Source: Paenibacillus antibioticophila (GTDB lineage Bacteria; Bacillota; Bacilli; Paenibacillales; Paenibacillaceae). From it: 64,000 nucleotides of DNA. Shown one piece after another: positions 47,931 to 57,734 of the stretch; the stretch's first letter is position 1; each line of letters starts with the position of its first letter. Location: contig NZ_HG005139.1 of NCBI RefSeq assembly GCF_000455265.1, forward strand, positions 2,973,554 to 3,037,553, read 5' to 3'. Both the position numbers and the translations under genes were made by a program. A model generated the notes under the pieces. That model searched no databases and had not been told where the DNA came from. It saw only the letters and a list, made by a program, of their open reading frames with translations.

Positions 47931-49217
47931 TTGCAACGTGAAATTCAGGTCAATGAAAAAGTTCCTTTTGGACAAGGCACACTGCTGAGTATCCAGCACT
48001 TGTTCGCTATGTTCGGCAGTACGGTTTTGGTGCCAAATCTTTTTGGCGTCGATCCTGCGATGATTCTGCTAATGAACGGTATTGGCACATTGCTCTACAT
48101 CTTTATTTGTAAGGGTAAGATTCCGGCCTATCTCGGGTCCAGCTTTGCATTTATCGCACCCGTAAAGCTCGTTCTGGACAGTCACCCGGGAAATGGATAC
48201 GCCCTTGCACTGTCAGCATTTATCGTCACTGGCGTCATTTTTCTTCTGTTTGCTCTTCTCGTCAAATACGCCGGAACATCCTGGATTGATGTAGTATTCC
48301 CTCCTGCTGCTATGGGAGCTATCGTAGCTCTGATCGGCCTAGAGCTTATTCCCGTTGCTGCCGAGATGGCTGGTTGGATTTCGGACGGCTCAGATGACTG
48401 GACAGCAAATCCCCGATCTATTCTTCTCTCCCTGGTTACACTAGGCGTTACGATTCTTGGCGCAGTACTTTTCCGCGGCTTTCCTAAAATTATTCACATT
48501 TTGATCGGTATTGTCACTGGTTACGGGTTGGCTTACATTATGGGCGAGGTTGATAAAACTTCTATAAGCAGTGCTAACTGGCTGTCCAGTCCTACCGTAA
48601 CAACCCCGCAATGGGATATGTCTGTTATTGTTACGATCGTTCCGGTTGCTCTAGTTGTCATTGTCGAGCACATCGGACATTTGCTCGTGACCAGTAATAT
48701 TGTCGGTAAGGATCTGTCCAGGGATCCAGGGCTGCACCGCTCCTTGCTTGGAAACGGCATTTCAACCATTATTTCCGGCTTTGTCGGGTCTACTCCAAAT
48801 ACTACTTATGGTGAGAATATTGGAGTTATGGCTCTGACCAAGGTATACTCTGTATTTGTTGTCGGAGGAGCGGCTGTCATAGCCATTCTGTTATCCTTCT
48901 CCGGAAAATTCTCAGCATTGATTGCCTTTATTCCAACACCGGTAATGGGCGGTGTCTCCTTACTGCTGTTCGGCGTAATCGCGGCCTCCGGTCTTCGGAT
49001 CTTTGTTGAACAAAAGGTTGACTTCTCCAAAGCCACCAACATGATCTTGGCTACTGTCGTATTTGTGGTAGGATTAAGCGGCGTGAAGCTGACCATGGGC
49101 TCCGTAGAACTCAAGGGGATGGCTCTTGCCACCATCGTTGGGATTCTACTCAGTCTGTTCTTCAAGCTGATTCAAGTGCTTGGCTGGTCTAATGATAAGG
49201 ATGAAGCAGCTATATAA
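47931..49217 (+). CDS. Uracil permease, NCS2 family
   Basis: A 428-residue membrane transporter with about 14 hydrophobic segments. The family signature TPNTTYGENIGVMALT and the FGVDPAMILLMNGIGTLLYI region point to uracil/xanthine symporters, and the former favours uracil (UraA/PyrP). The start is TTG at 47931 after GAGGAGTG. It sits between relA and apt on the opposite strand, breaking the apt-relA adjacency of Bacillus. Confidence 0.85.
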   Translation: MQREIQVNEKVPFGQGTLLSIQHLFAMFGSTVLVPNLFGVDPAMILLMNGIGTLLYIFICKGKIPAYLGSSFAFIAPVKLVLDSHPGNGYALALSAFIVTGVIFLLFALLVKYAGTSWIDVVFPPAAMGAIVALIGLELIPVAAEMAGWISDGSDDWTANPRSILLSLVTLGVTILGAVLFRGFPKIIHILIGIVTGYGLAYIMGEVDKTSISSANWLSSPTVTTPQWDMSVIVTIVPVALVVIVEHIGHLLVTSNIVGKDLSRDPGLHRSLLGNGISTIISGFVGSTPNTTYGENIGVMALTKVYSVFVVGGAAVIAILLSFSGKFSALIAFIPTPVMGGVSLLLFGVIAASGLRIFVEQKVDFSKATNMILATVVFVVGLSGVKLTMGSVELKGMALATIVGILLSLFFKLIQVLGWSNDKDEAAI

Positions 49218-49243
49218 GTTTAACAAATGATCATACACAGGAG

Positions 49244-49305
49244 GCAACGTATAAAGTGTTCTTACGAACGCTGACGCTTCTTCAGAACACTTTACACTCA
49301 TGCCT
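49244..49305. repeat. Dispersed intergenic palindrome, copy D
   Basis: GGCAACGTATAAAGTGTTCT is answered by AGAACACTTTACACTCATGCC, a stem of about 20 bp around ACGAACGCTGACGCTT. The arms match copies A-C. It lies 26 bp past the uracil permease stop codon and could also act as a weak terminator, as TTTT follows. Confidence 0.6.
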
Positions 49306-49342
49306 TTTCTGTGCAGTTCTTTATATCAACTTATGTAGCATT

Positions 49343-49393
49343 AAAAAAGGGAGCCTGCCCGCGAACGATATCATTTGCGGACAGGCTCTTTTT
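49343..49393. terminator. Terminator between the uracil permease and apt genes
   Basis: AAAAAAGGGAGCCTGCCCGC folds onto GCGGACAGGCTCTTTTT, a strong stem with T-runs on both strands serving the convergent permease and apt transcripts. Confidence 0.85.
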
Positions 49394-49406
49394 CTATGAC
49401 GTTGCC

Positions 49407-49925
49407 TTAATTGTCGTAGTGAACCAACGAATAAACATCAATTCCCGGAAGCTTCGCACGACCGTTTAACTCACCAAGCTCAATCAGAAATGCCGTACCT
49501 ACAACATTGCCCCCAAGCTGGCGCACAAGTTCTACAGATGTAGAAATCGTCCCTCCTGTAGCGAGCAAATCGTCAGCAATCAGCACATTTTGCCCCGGCT
49601 TGACCGCATCGCTATGCATAGCCAATACGTCTGTGCCGTATTCAAGGTTATATTTCACCTCAATGGTGTCATAAGGAAGCTTGCCTTTTTTACGAATCGG
49701 TACAAACCCCACACCAAGCGCATAAGCGAGCGGAGCTCCTACAACGAAGCCGCGCGCCTCCGGTCCGGCAATCAGATCAATCTTAAGGTCTGACACAAGC
49801 TTTCTCAGCTCATCAATAGCCAGACGGTACTTCTCTCCGTCATTCAGCAAGGTTGTGATATCCTTGAAGCTGATTCCCGGCTGTGGAAAATCCGGAATGA
49901 CGCGAATATAATCCTTGAAATCCAA
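49407..49925 (-). CDS. apt: Adenine phosphoribosyltransferase
   Basis: Salvages adenine to AMP using PRPP. The 172-residue protein has the PRPP-binding motif [15 protein letters not shown] and the N-terminal [24 protein letters not shown] typical of Apt. Starts 42 bp after recJ with AGGAGGAG before the ATG. Confidence 0.97.
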   Translation of the reverse strand: MDFKDYIRVIPDFPQPGISFKDITTLLNDGEKYRLAIDELRKLVSDLKIDLIAGPEARGFVVGAPLAYALGVGFVPIRKKGKLPYDTIEVKYNLEYGTDVLAMHSDAVKPGQNVLIADDLLATGGTISTSVELVRQLGGNVVGTAFLIELGELNGRAKLPGIDVYSLVHYDN

Positions 49926-49967
49926 TACAATCTCCTCCTAAAAATAATCCATACGATACGTTACTCA

Positions 49968-52373
49968 TTAAGAAACTCCCTGAATCTGCGGCTGGAGCCA
50001 CTGCGAAATTTGCGGGATTTGCCCATGAAGCAGAATCTGCTCCATTTCTGCCAGCCCGGCAAGCTCAAGATAACGCTGCGAGGTTTCCAGCGGTTTTTTG
50101 GATGGGGATTCATTCACCAGCAGTTCCCCGTCTTGACGGGAAATAAAATCAAGCTCCTCGAATACATCCAAGACCATTTCCAGCATTCTTCTGGACAAGG
50201 CAGTCCGTGCTTCAAGCAGCGGAAGAAGCTCTGCCACGGGAATTCTCCTTATCGTGAGCGCTCTCAGAAGTGCGTAGACCTCCTTGAACAATTCACGGGA
50301 AGGCGGCCTTAACACCTCTTGAGCCGTTATATTCGGATGAAGCAGGTAAACCCTCTCAAGCCCCTTGAAGATGGACAGCATGCTGTTCCATTCAACCGGA
50401 AGTTTCGGTAATTCAAGGACAAACAAGGAGCGCACTTGCTCCGGATGGACGGTATAGTCCGGCAGTCCTTCCAGACGAGCGCCGATTCTCCTATCATATA
50501 CCCAAACGGGGAGTTCATTCAATTGATTTTCAACCTCTTGCTGTACAGGAGAATTAACAAGAACAGCGGCTGACTCGGTGACCGCATTCTGTATACGTCC
50601 CAGACCTCCGATGAGCTCCAGCAGCTTCGCTAGCGGCTGCCGAGTTCCCCTGAAATCAAACACCTGCATATGAGGAACTCTAAGATCCTGTATCATTAGC
50701 TGCGGTTTACGCGAACCATTCCATTCATTAATTCCAGCCTCTGCAATCAGGTCCACTTCCGCCATCTCGGAGAGGCAGTACGCCAAATCGCCTTTGCCAA
50801 AGCAGACAGCTTCCATAAGAATATCCTGCTGCTGCAGGAGCAGCCTTAAATGCTTGCCGTCTTTGCCCATTTGCTTCGCTTCTTGGAGGACAGCGCCTCG
50901 AATCATCAGGCGCGGGTGCGGGTTCCCCATTCCATAAGGGGCGAGAAGCTCAAGCTGTTCCAGCGCCGACAGCGTAATGTCGCCCAGAGTGCACTCCACA
51001 TCACTTTCCATCCAGGGAACGAGCTGCTCCGGTGTCATTTTAAGTTCGGCATAACGATTTAATCTCTGCTCGAATTCTCCCAGCTCTCTGCGATGCAATG
51101 ACATTCCGGCAGCAGAAGGATGCCCGCCGTAATGATGGAGCAGATCGCTGCAGTCCGTCAAAGCTTCATAAATATCAAAGCCTGGAATAGACCGCGCCGA
51201 GCCCTTGCACTCCCCGGTCTCCGGGTTTATAGCGAGGACAATGACTGGCCGGTAATAGCGCTCAAGAATTTTGGAGGCGACAATCCCGACTACGCCGACA
51301 TTCCATCCTTCACCCGCCACCACGATCACATCCGGACGTTCTGGATCGCGTTTCTTTTCACCTACCTGTTCCAGAGCCTGCTCCAGAATATCTTCAACCA
51401 ATTCCTGCCGCTCCTTGTTAAGCTGGTCCAGGGCTATCGCTTCCTGTCCTGCTCTCTCGTCGTCACTCTCGATTAAAAGCTCAACGGCAAGATTGGCATG
51501 GCTCATTCTTCCGCTTGCATTGATGCGCGGCGCCAGTCCGAAGGCCACTTGAGTTGAAGACACCTCGCCCCCCTTCCAGCCGGCAATTTGCAGCAATGCT
51601 CTAACGCCGGGAAAGGCCGAACGACTCATGGATTGCAGCCCAAGCTTAACCAGAATTCGGTTCTCATCCGTCAAGGGCATCAAATCCGCAATTGTACCTA
51701 TAGCCACTAGCTCAAGCCATTCATTCGGCACCTCACGATCCAGCAAAGCTGCGGCAAGCTTATACGCTACACCGACCCCGGCTAGCCCCTTGAACGGATA
51801 GGGACAATAAGGCAGCTTCGGATTAATGAGTGCATAAGCTTCGGGCAATTGTTCAGGCGGTTCGTGATGATCCGTCACAATGACATCCATTCCGGCACGG
51901 GAAGCAAATGCGATTTGCTCTACAGCGCTGATGCCGGTATCCACTGTAATAATCAAGGATATTCCCCGTGCCTTTGCTTGCTCAAGGGCAGCGATATGTA
52001 GTCCGTAACCTTCCTTAGATCGATGAGGGATATAATATTCAAAATCGGCATCCAGTCTGCGCATCAGTTGAATCATTAAGGAGGTTGAGGAAGCTCCGTC
52101 CGCATCATAATCCCCATAGATCAAGATGCGTTCGCCTTGTTCAAGTGCTTGCCGGATTCGCGGGACAGCTTCCTGCATACCGCTCATTAGAAAAGGGTCA
52201 TGCAGTTCTTCCAGGTGGCCATGCAGCAGCCTGGAGACATCATCTGCATCATGAATGCCGCGAGCAGCCAATATCGAGCCCATCAAGGGAGAGAGATTCA
52301 GCTGCCGTGCCAGTTCCTCTCCTGTACGTTGATCATAAAAAGAGTTGCGCCATTCGTATTTGGAGTGAAGCAC
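49968..52373 (-). CDS. recJ: Single-stranded-DNA-specific exonuclease RecJ
   Basis: 5'-3' single-strand exonuclease in recombination and repair. About 801 residues: DHH phosphoesterase core with IYGDYDADGAS (near 75) and VTDHHEPPEQL (near 155), DHHA1 domain with HYGGHPSAAGMSL, an OB-like region and the C-terminal extension found in Bacillales. GTG 52373 (VLHSKYEW) follows AAGAAGGTGA; upstream ATGs at 52427 and 52394 are less likely. Ordered CDF transporter-recJ-apt. Confidence 0.93.
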   Translation of the reverse strand: MLHSKYEWRNSFYDQRTGEELARQLNLSPLMGSILAARGIHDADDVSRLLHGHLEELHDPFLMSGMQEAVPRIRQALEQGERILIYGDYDADGASSTSLMIQLMRRLDADFEYYIPHRSKEGYGLHIAALEQAKARGISLIITVDTGISAVEQIAFASRAGMDVIVTDHHEPPEQLPEAYALINPKLPYCPYPFKGLAGVGVAYKLAAALLDREVPNEWLELVAIGTIADLMPLTDENRILVKLGLQSMSRSAFPGVRALLQIAGWKGGEVSSTQVAFGLAPRINASGRMSHANLAVELLIESDDERAGQEAIALDQLNKERQELVEDILEQALEQVGEKKRDPERPDVIVVAGEGWNVGVVGIVASKILERYYRPVIVLAINPETGECKGSARSIPGFDIYEALTDCSDLLHHYGGHPSAAGMSLHRRELGEFEQRLNRYAELKMTPEQLVPWMESDVECTLGDITLSALEQLELLAPYGMGNPHPRLMIRGAVLQEAKQMGKDGKHLRLLLQQQDILMEAVCFGKGDLAYCLSEMAEVDLIAEAGINEWNGSRKPQLMIQDLRVPHMQVFDFRGTRQPLAKLLELIGGLGRIQNAVTESAAVLVNSPVQQEVENQLNELPVWVYDRRIGARLEGLPDYTVHPEQVRSLFVLELPKLPVEWNSMLSIFKGLERVYLLHPNITAQEVLRPPSRELFKEVYALLRALTIRRIPVAELLPLLEARTALSRRMLEMVLDVFEELDFISRQDGELLVNESPSKKPLETSQRYLELAGLAEMEQILLHGQIPQISQWLQPQIQGVS

Positions 52374-52426
52374 CCCTTCACCTTCTTTCCAAACCATTCT
52401 GATCCAGAACAGATCATGACAGTTCA

Positions 52427-53344
52427 CTACTGCAGTAAATTGGGCAGATCATCTCCTGAGCCTTCATAATTACTCTTGTAAGGATATCCCGGATCATACG
52501 GCATAAACTGAATGCTTACCTCGCTAATATGCGTAAATCTGCTCATGAGCAATGCCTTGGCCCGTACTGCAATATCATTAGCCTCCATAACGGTAATCCG
52601 TGGATTCACGGTAATGATTGCCGAAATCGAAATATAATGTCCCTGTTCTCTTGCCTGCAGTTGATCCACAGTAATAATACCTTGAACACGCTGAATCGTC
52701 TCTACAAACGGCTGAGCATCCTCTTCCTGAAGAAGTGGAAATGAAAGCCGGCTGGCAGAACGATTAAACAGCGTCCAAATTTTCCAGCCAATAAGACCTG
52801 CTATGATGAAAGCAGCAGCAGGATCCAGGTAGAGCAACACCGGAATGCTGAACACATATCCTGTCACTGCTCCGATAATTCCGATTAATGAAATGACGGA
52901 TGACCACAAGGACAGCCGATGATTGTCAATCAGCAGAAGAGCTTCCTCCCGGCTTTTCTTGGCGGCTTCCTGATAACGGTAACGAAAATAAGCTTCCTTG
53001 GCGATAAGCGTAAAAAGAATAACGGCCCCCGCCCAATAAGCTGGGGCTTCTGTCTCTCCATCAGCGATATCTATCGCGGAAGCAATCACCGTCAGGAGGC
53101 TTCCCAGCATGACCACCGTAATCAGTCCGATCCTGACGGCCATTCTTCCTCCTGCTGGTCTGAGGGATCTTCGGCCCTCCGGAATGACTTCAGCTGCTTC
53201 AGATACCGAATACAGCGCATCCGCCACTAAAGCACGGCTATCGAACAATAGTCCAATAATTCCTTTGAGAAGCGACATCGCAAGATGATGCAGCACTGCC
53301 CATGAAGCGGTGGGATTAGCTGCTGCGGCTTGGTTGCGTGACAT
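52427..53344 (-). CDS. Cation diffusion facilitator transporter
   Basis: A 305-residue CDF metal exporter with about six hydrophobic segments, an early LFDSRALVADALYSVSEAAEV (metal-site Asp-rich helix) and a C-terminal cytoplasmic metal-binding domain (ITVDQLQAREQGHYISISAIITV). The histidine-aspartate HD/DD pattern of zinc exporters is altered in helix 2 (LVADALY), so the metal is uncertain. Starts ATG 53344 after GGGGGATGG. Confidence 0.85.
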   Translation of the reverse strand: MSRNQAAAANPTASWAVLHHLAMSLLKGIIGLLFDSRALVADALYSVSEAAEVIPEGRRSLRPAGGRMAVRIGLITVVMLGSLLTVIASAIDIADGETEAPAYWAGAVILFTLIAKEAYFRYRYQEAAKKSREEALLLIDNHRLSLWSSVISLIGIIGAVTGYVFSIPVLLYLDPAAAFIIAGLIGWKIWTLFNRSASRLSFPLLQEEDAQPFVETIQRVQGIITVDQLQAREQGHYISISAIITVNPRITVMEANDIAVRAKALLMSRFTHISEVSIQFMPYDPGYPYKSNYEGSGDDLPNLLQ

Positions 53345-53380
53345 ACTCCATCCCCCTGAAAACCTGTTATAGAGTCATAA

Positions 53381-53406
53381 AGCCGCGTCACCTGTCCGAC
53401 GCGGCT
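53381..53406 (-). terminator. Terminator after secF
   Basis: AGCCGCGTC and GACGCGGCT form a perfect 9-bp stem over an 8-nt loop in the gap to the CDF gene. T-tract on the minus strand is short (CTTTAT). Confidence 0.65.
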
Positions 53407-53443
53407 CTTTATAAATACAGCTTAAGGCTACTGCCTGCTTGTC

Positions 53444-54340
53444 CTAAGACGCGGCATGGGCAGGTTTATTTTTTTGTCTGCTCTTAAGCAGGAACCAGAT
53501 CGGACTTGCAATGAAGATCGTCGAGTAGGCCCCGAAGATCAGACCAATGACCATCGCCAGGGAGAACATACGAATCGATTCTCCACCCAGCAAGAACAGG
53601 AACAATGCGGCAATGAACACCGTTACAGCCGTATAGATCGACCGCATAATCGTCTGAGCCACACTCTTGTTGACGAGATCGATCAAATCCTGGCGGGTCT
53701 TCAGCTTAGCGAACCTCAGGTTCTCACGAATCCGGTCAAAGATAACAATCGTATCATTTATAGAGTAACCGATGATGGTCAACACAGCGATAATAAATGT
53801 CAGATCGACTTCAAATCTGAAGATCGAGAACACGGCCACAACGAGAAATGCGTCATGCAGCAGGGCCACTATAGCGGCAACAGCAAACCGCCATTCAAAG
53901 CGGATGCTTACATAGATGATAATCCCGATACAGGAAATGAGGACGGAATAAATCGCATTGCGCGCCAATTCCTTAGCCATCTCCGGATCGACGGTATTGA
54001 CTTCGAAGGAAGCCCCTGCATCCAGCTTCGTAATCTCCTCTTTCAGCTGCATTTCCTGATTCTCATCCAATACCTTCTCAAAACGGAGGGTCATACGGTT
54101 ATCCCCCGGATTGATTGCGGTCCCTTGATCAGCCGAGATGCCCTCAAGGATCGGATGGATCTGATCTTCAGTCAAGTCTTGGGTCAAGGTAATATCAACG
54201 CTGGAGCCAGCGCGGAAATCGACACTGTAGTTGAGTCCGAATACCGCCAGTGAGATGACACCAACAATGGTAAGAATAATCGAAATTGTGTAGCAATATT
54301 TACTGATGTGAACGTAATCCATCTCTTTCTTAAAGCGCAT
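53444..54340 (-). CDS. secF: Protein translocase subunit SecF
   Basis: Works with SecD to aid Sec-dependent export. About 298 residues with six membrane segments and the family DFRAGSSVDI-like first loop and GYSINDTIVIFDRIREN motif. The start at 54340 (MRFKK) is 9 bp after GGAGA; the GTG at 54349 is too close to it. Overlaps secD by 11 bp. In B. subtilis secD and secF are fused; here they are separate. Confidence 0.95.
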   Translation of the reverse strand: MRFKKEMDYVHISKYCYTISIILTIVGVISLAVFGLNYSVDFRAGSSVDITLTQDLTEDQIHPILEGISADQGTAINPGDNRMTLRFEKVLDENQEMQLKEEITKLDAGASFEVNTVDPEMAKELARNAIYSVLISCIGIIIYVSIRFEWRFAVAAIVALLHDAFLVVAVFSIFRFEVDLTFIIAVLTIIGYSINDTIVIFDRIRENLRFAKLKTRQDLIDLVNKSVAQTIMRSIYTAVTVFIAALFLFLLGGESIRMFSLAMVIGLIFGAYSTIFIASPIWFLLKSRQKNKPAHAAS

Positions 54341-55583
54341 TGATGTCACTCTCCTTTACACCGAAATACTTCGGCTTCAACAGCTTGCCCGCTTTCAGCA
54401 GCAGGTTCAGCAGGAAGCGGGAGAGATAGATATTCGTCAGGATACTGAGCACGATCTCGACGATGAGCACCAATGCGAAGCCCTTCACGGCACCTGTACC
54501 GAACCAATACATAACTACAGCTACGATAATTGTTGTAATGTTGGAATCAAGAACGGTACGGAGAGAATGCTTATCTCCTGCCTTGACGGCGGACATAATG
54601 CTCTTGCCGAGCTTCATTTCTTCATGAATCCGTTCATTTGTAATAATGTTGGCGTCTACGGCCATACCCACGCCCAGAATTAACGCTGCGATCCCGGGAA
54701 GTGTAAGCGTGAAGTCTGCCCATACAAAGACCAAGATCAAAAGCCAGGTATGCAAGATCAACGTAAACGAAGCAATCAGGCCTGGCACCCGGTACATCCC
54801 TATCATAAAGATCAGAATGAATACCGAAGCAATCAAACCGGCTTCTATCGTTGAATCAAGGGACTGCTTACCCAGTGTCGCTCCTACGCTTTGTGAGTAT
54901 TTCTCTGTTAACTTGAGCGGCAGCGCACCCAGATTGATCTGGTCGCGAAGCTCCTTCGCTTCATTCAGATCCCCCCCGACACTAATGGATGCCGTTCCAT
55001 CGGTCAGAACCGCCTGCACAACCGGTGCGGAAATCAAGGTCTCATTCATATAGATTGCAAGGGGCTGACCGAGCAAGCGCTGGGTTACCTCTGCAAATTT
55101 TTCTTTACTGTTCACTTTGATGCTAACCAGAGGCTCATTCATATTATTGAATTCAAGCTTTGCCCCATTCTCGGCAAAATCTGTACCGATCATCTCAATC
55201 TTGTTATACTGATCATCCGCTGTCTCTGTTCCGTCTTTGCTGCGGAAGGTCAGAGAAGCAGGCTCCTTCATTTGCTTGCGGACTTCAGCCTCGTCGGTTA
55301 CACCGGCCAGCTTCAGGCGAATCCGGTTTGTCCCTTCGGTCGTAACTTCAGGCTCGCTGGTACCGAGCTTATTTGCCCGCTCCTCCAAGCTCTGAGCTGT
55401 CTTGATTAATGATTCCTTCGAAACTTTGGCTCCACCTTCGATTGGCGTTGCTTCATACAAAATTTCAAATCCGCCTTTTAAGTCAAGGCCGAGATGCAAA
55501 TTGTTCAGCAGGCCCGGGGTTGTCCATACCATAATTGCGGTTGAGACAGCCACGACGGTTATGAATGCGATAATTCTTTTCAT
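54330..55583 (-). CDS. secD: Protein translocase subunit SecD
   Basis: About 417 residues: an N-terminal membrane helix (MKRIIAFITVVAVSTAIMVW), the LDLKGGFEILYE motif, a large external domain, and five C-terminal helices (AVDANIITNERIHEE). ATG 55583 is used; an earlier in-frame codon at 55637 lies upstream of a ribosome site. Together with secF and the downstream-located yajC this supplies the auxiliary Sec complex. Confidence 0.95.
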   Translation of the reverse strand: MKRIIAFITVVAVSTAIMVWTTPGLLNNLHLGLDLKGGFEILYEATPIEGGAKVSKESLIKTAQSLEERANKLGTSEPEVTTEGTNRIRLKLAGVTDEAEVRKQMKEPASLTFRSKDGTETADDQYNKIEMIGTDFAENGAKLEFNNMNEPLVSIKVNSKEKFAEVTQRLLGQPLAIYMNETLISAPVVQAVLTDGTASISVGGDLNEAKELRDQINLGALPLKLTEKYSQSVGATLGKQSLDSTIEAGLIASVFILIFMIGMYRVPGLIASFTLILHTWLLILVFVWADFTLTLPGIAALILGVGMAVDANIITNERIHEEMKLGKSIMSAVKAGDKHSLRTVLDSNITTIIVAVVMYWFGTGAVKGFALVLIVEIVLSILTNIYLSRFLLNLLLKAGKLLKPKYFGVKESDINAL

Positions 55584-55700
55584 CCCGTACTTCGATCCCC
55601 TTTCAAAAATCTCAATATTCCTATTATAGCGATGCATGAATTGAGCGTCAATTTATCAAATTATGTCGTTTTAAAGTTCATGAACACCTTATCCCGTCAC

Positions 55701-55731
55701 AAAAAAGACCCCTTTCATTCGAAACGGGATC
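55701..55731 (-). terminator. Terminator starting inside the comN coding end
   Basis: On the minus strand GATCCCGTTTC pairs with GAAAGGGGTC, followed by TTTTTTG. The 5' arm encodes the last residues of ComN (SRF) and the TGA lies at the loop edge, so ribosomes at the stop codon would cover the hairpin. Confidence 0.7.
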
Positions 55732-55972
55732 CACGATATGCGGAAATCGTCATATAGTTCATAAATTGGGTTACTTTCAAGGAAAGAACGTCATTCACCA
55801 TTTGGTGCAAGGGCGGGTAGCCTTCCTTCTCATACTTCTGGCTGACACACTCCCAAATATCAAGCCCGCTCACATGCTCGTATCCGATCAGCCGGAATTC
55901 CTCCGCTTTACTTTGGCATAAACTTTCGATCGCCTCGTTCAACTGCTCTTCGCCAAAATCGTCTCCAGCCAT
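55715..55972 (-). CDS. comN: Post-transcriptional regulator ComN-like
   Basis: An 85-residue cytoplasmic protein of the PF13797 type: FGEEQLNEAIESLCQSKAEEFRLIGYEHVSGLDIWECVSQKYEK (first 50 residues) matches the Bacillus YrzD/ComN family that controls comE mRNA. Neighbours secD as in Bacillus. Preceded by GGAGGCAC. Confidence 0.85.
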   Translation of the reverse strand: MAGDDFGEEQLNEAIESLCQSKAEEFRLIGYEHVSGLDIWECVSQKYEKEGYPPLHQMVNDVLSLKVTQFMNYMTISAYRGSRFE

Positions 55973-56147
55973 CCTGGTGCCTCCTTCCTTCTCCCCGTCT
56001 TATACCATTCTACCTTAAATTAAATATTCCTGCATGTGATGTTGCATCTTGCGAAAAGACAAGTCATGAAGGTGGACAGGATCTGCATATGTTAAGTATC
56101 GGATCATCTTCTGAGGAATATGACTCTTTCAGAGAGAGGGAAGTACA

Positions 56148-57734
56148 TTGAACAAGCAAACTTTTATCCAAGGCACGATGATTCTCTTGGCGGCAGGCAT
56201 TATAAACCGGATACTTGGCTTCATTCCCCGAATTCTGCTTCCGCGAGTTATCGGCTCGGAGGGCGTTGGTCTATACCAGCTCGGCTATCCTTTCTTCCTA
56301 GTAATCGTAACGCTTATTTCCGGCGGAATCCCGCTGGCGGTAGCCAAACTGGTGGCAGAGGCTGAATCTTCCGGTCATCCTGAACGCTCCAAAAGTATTT
56401 TACGGACGAGCTTGGTATTTGCTGCAAGCGCCGGCATCTTATTCACCTTGTTGACCATCGTGCTGGCTCCCTGGGTAACCCGTAATTTACTTACCGATTC
56501 CAGAGTATACGAGACCTTTATTTCAATGAGTCCCATGATCGCAATCGTATCTATATCCTCTGTATACCGCGGCTATTTCCAAGGCAAACAGGATATGATT
56601 CCTTCCGCTCTGTCTTCGATTCTTGAGACGGTGGCTCGCATTATCGGGGTTCTCTGGTTCTCTTACCTTCTCCTGCCCAAAGGAATCGAATACGCCGCAG
56701 CTGGCGCCATGCTGGGAGTTGTAGCGGGAGAGATTGTCGGACTGGCCGTGTTGCTGTGGCAATACCGCCGTCTGCGCCGCATCGAACAAAAGTCAGGGGC
56801 TGTTATTCCTGAAGCGCCTGACCAGGCCGTCTTATCTTCTGGTCCGGAACCCTTTCTGCGAGGATTAAAAAGGCTTATGCTCATCGCCGTCCCAGTCACC
56901 GGAGGGAGATTAGTTGGCTCGCTATCTTATTTACTGGAATCGATTGTCACGGCCCGGAGCCTGCTCATCGCAGGAATTGCCACCGGGGTGGCCACTTCCC
57001 AATACGGGGCCCTTCAAGGGATGATCATCCCTCTGCTGACGCTTCCGGGTGCGCTCACCTCGTCGCTCGCAGTATCCCTTGTTCCTTCTCTCGCTGAGGC
57101 TCAGGCGCGCGGCGACTCCAGAACGATTCAGCTTCGCCTGCATCAATCGATTAGGCTTGCCTTGGTTACAGGCGCTCCCTTTGCCGCAGTCATGTATGTG
57201 CTTGCCGAACCCCTGTGCCTGTTCATCTACGATAATGCGGAAATTGCCGGCATGCTAAGAACAATGGCTCCCTTTGCATTGTTTCTGTATGCACAGGCTC
57301 CCCTTCAAGCGACACTACAGGCGCTCGATCAAGCTGGCAAAGCTCTGATGAACACATTAATAGGAGCCATTGTTAAAATTGTACTCATTTTCTATCTTGC
57401 TTCTAATCCCTCTTTCGGAATCTACGGAGCAGTCATTGCCATCATCATTAACTTCATCATTGTAACCCTGCTGCATAGCTTCAGCGTCAAGAGGCTGCTG
57501 AAATACAGCTTACCCTTTGCCGATCTGTTTAAAGTATGTGCTGCCATGGTGATTATGGCCGGGGCTGCCACCTTACTATACAACGAGCTTAGCTTTGCCA
57601 ATCCCGCCATGCTTCTGATCACTTCTTCGGTCCTTTCGGGTCTTGTGTATATTATCTTATGCGCGGTAATGGGCATGTTCGACCTGTCTGATTTACGGAG
57701 AATTCCTATTCTTCGCAGGCTGTTCCGTACCTAG
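56148..57734 (+). CDS. spoVB: Stage V sporulation protein B-type flippase
   Basis: A 528-residue MATE/MOP-superfamily membrane protein with about 14 helices, related to SpoVB/MurJ/YtgP flippases needed for spore cortex or polysaccharide export. The start is TTG at 56148 (MNKQTFIQGTMILLAAGIINRILGF). Convergent with the DUF421 gene; the stops overlap by 4 bp. Paralogs exist, so SpoVB itself is likely but not certain. Confidence 0.85.
   Translation: MNKQTFIQGTMILLAAGIINRILGFIPRILLPRVIGSEGVGLYQLGYPFFLVIVTLISGGIPLAVAKLVAEAESSGHPERSKSILRTSLVFAASAGILFTLLTIVLAPWVTRNLLTDSRVYETFISMSPMIAIVSISSVYRGYFQGKQDMIPSALSSILETVARIIGVLWFSYLLLPKGIEYAAAGAMLGVVAGEIVGLAVLLWQYRRLRRIEQKSGAVIPEAPDQAVLSSGPEPFLRGLKRLMLIAVPVTGGRLVGSLSYLLESIVTARSLLIAGIATGVATSQYGALQGMIIPLLTLPGALTSSLAVSLVPSLAEAQARGDSRTIQLRLHQSIRLALVTGAPFAAVMYVLAEPLCLFIYDNAEIAGMLRTMAPFALFLYAQAPLQATLQALDQAGKALMNTLIGAIVKIVLIFYLASNPSFGIYGAVIAIIINFIIVTLLHSFSVKRLLKYSLPFADLFKVCAAMVIMAGAATLLYNELSFANPAMLLITSSVLSGLVYIILCAVMGMFDLSDLRRIPILRRLFRT

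Noticed and set aside
53444..55583. Frameshift splitting a fused secDF
   Set aside because: Both parts are complete, each with its own start, and separate secD and secF are normal outside B. subtilis.
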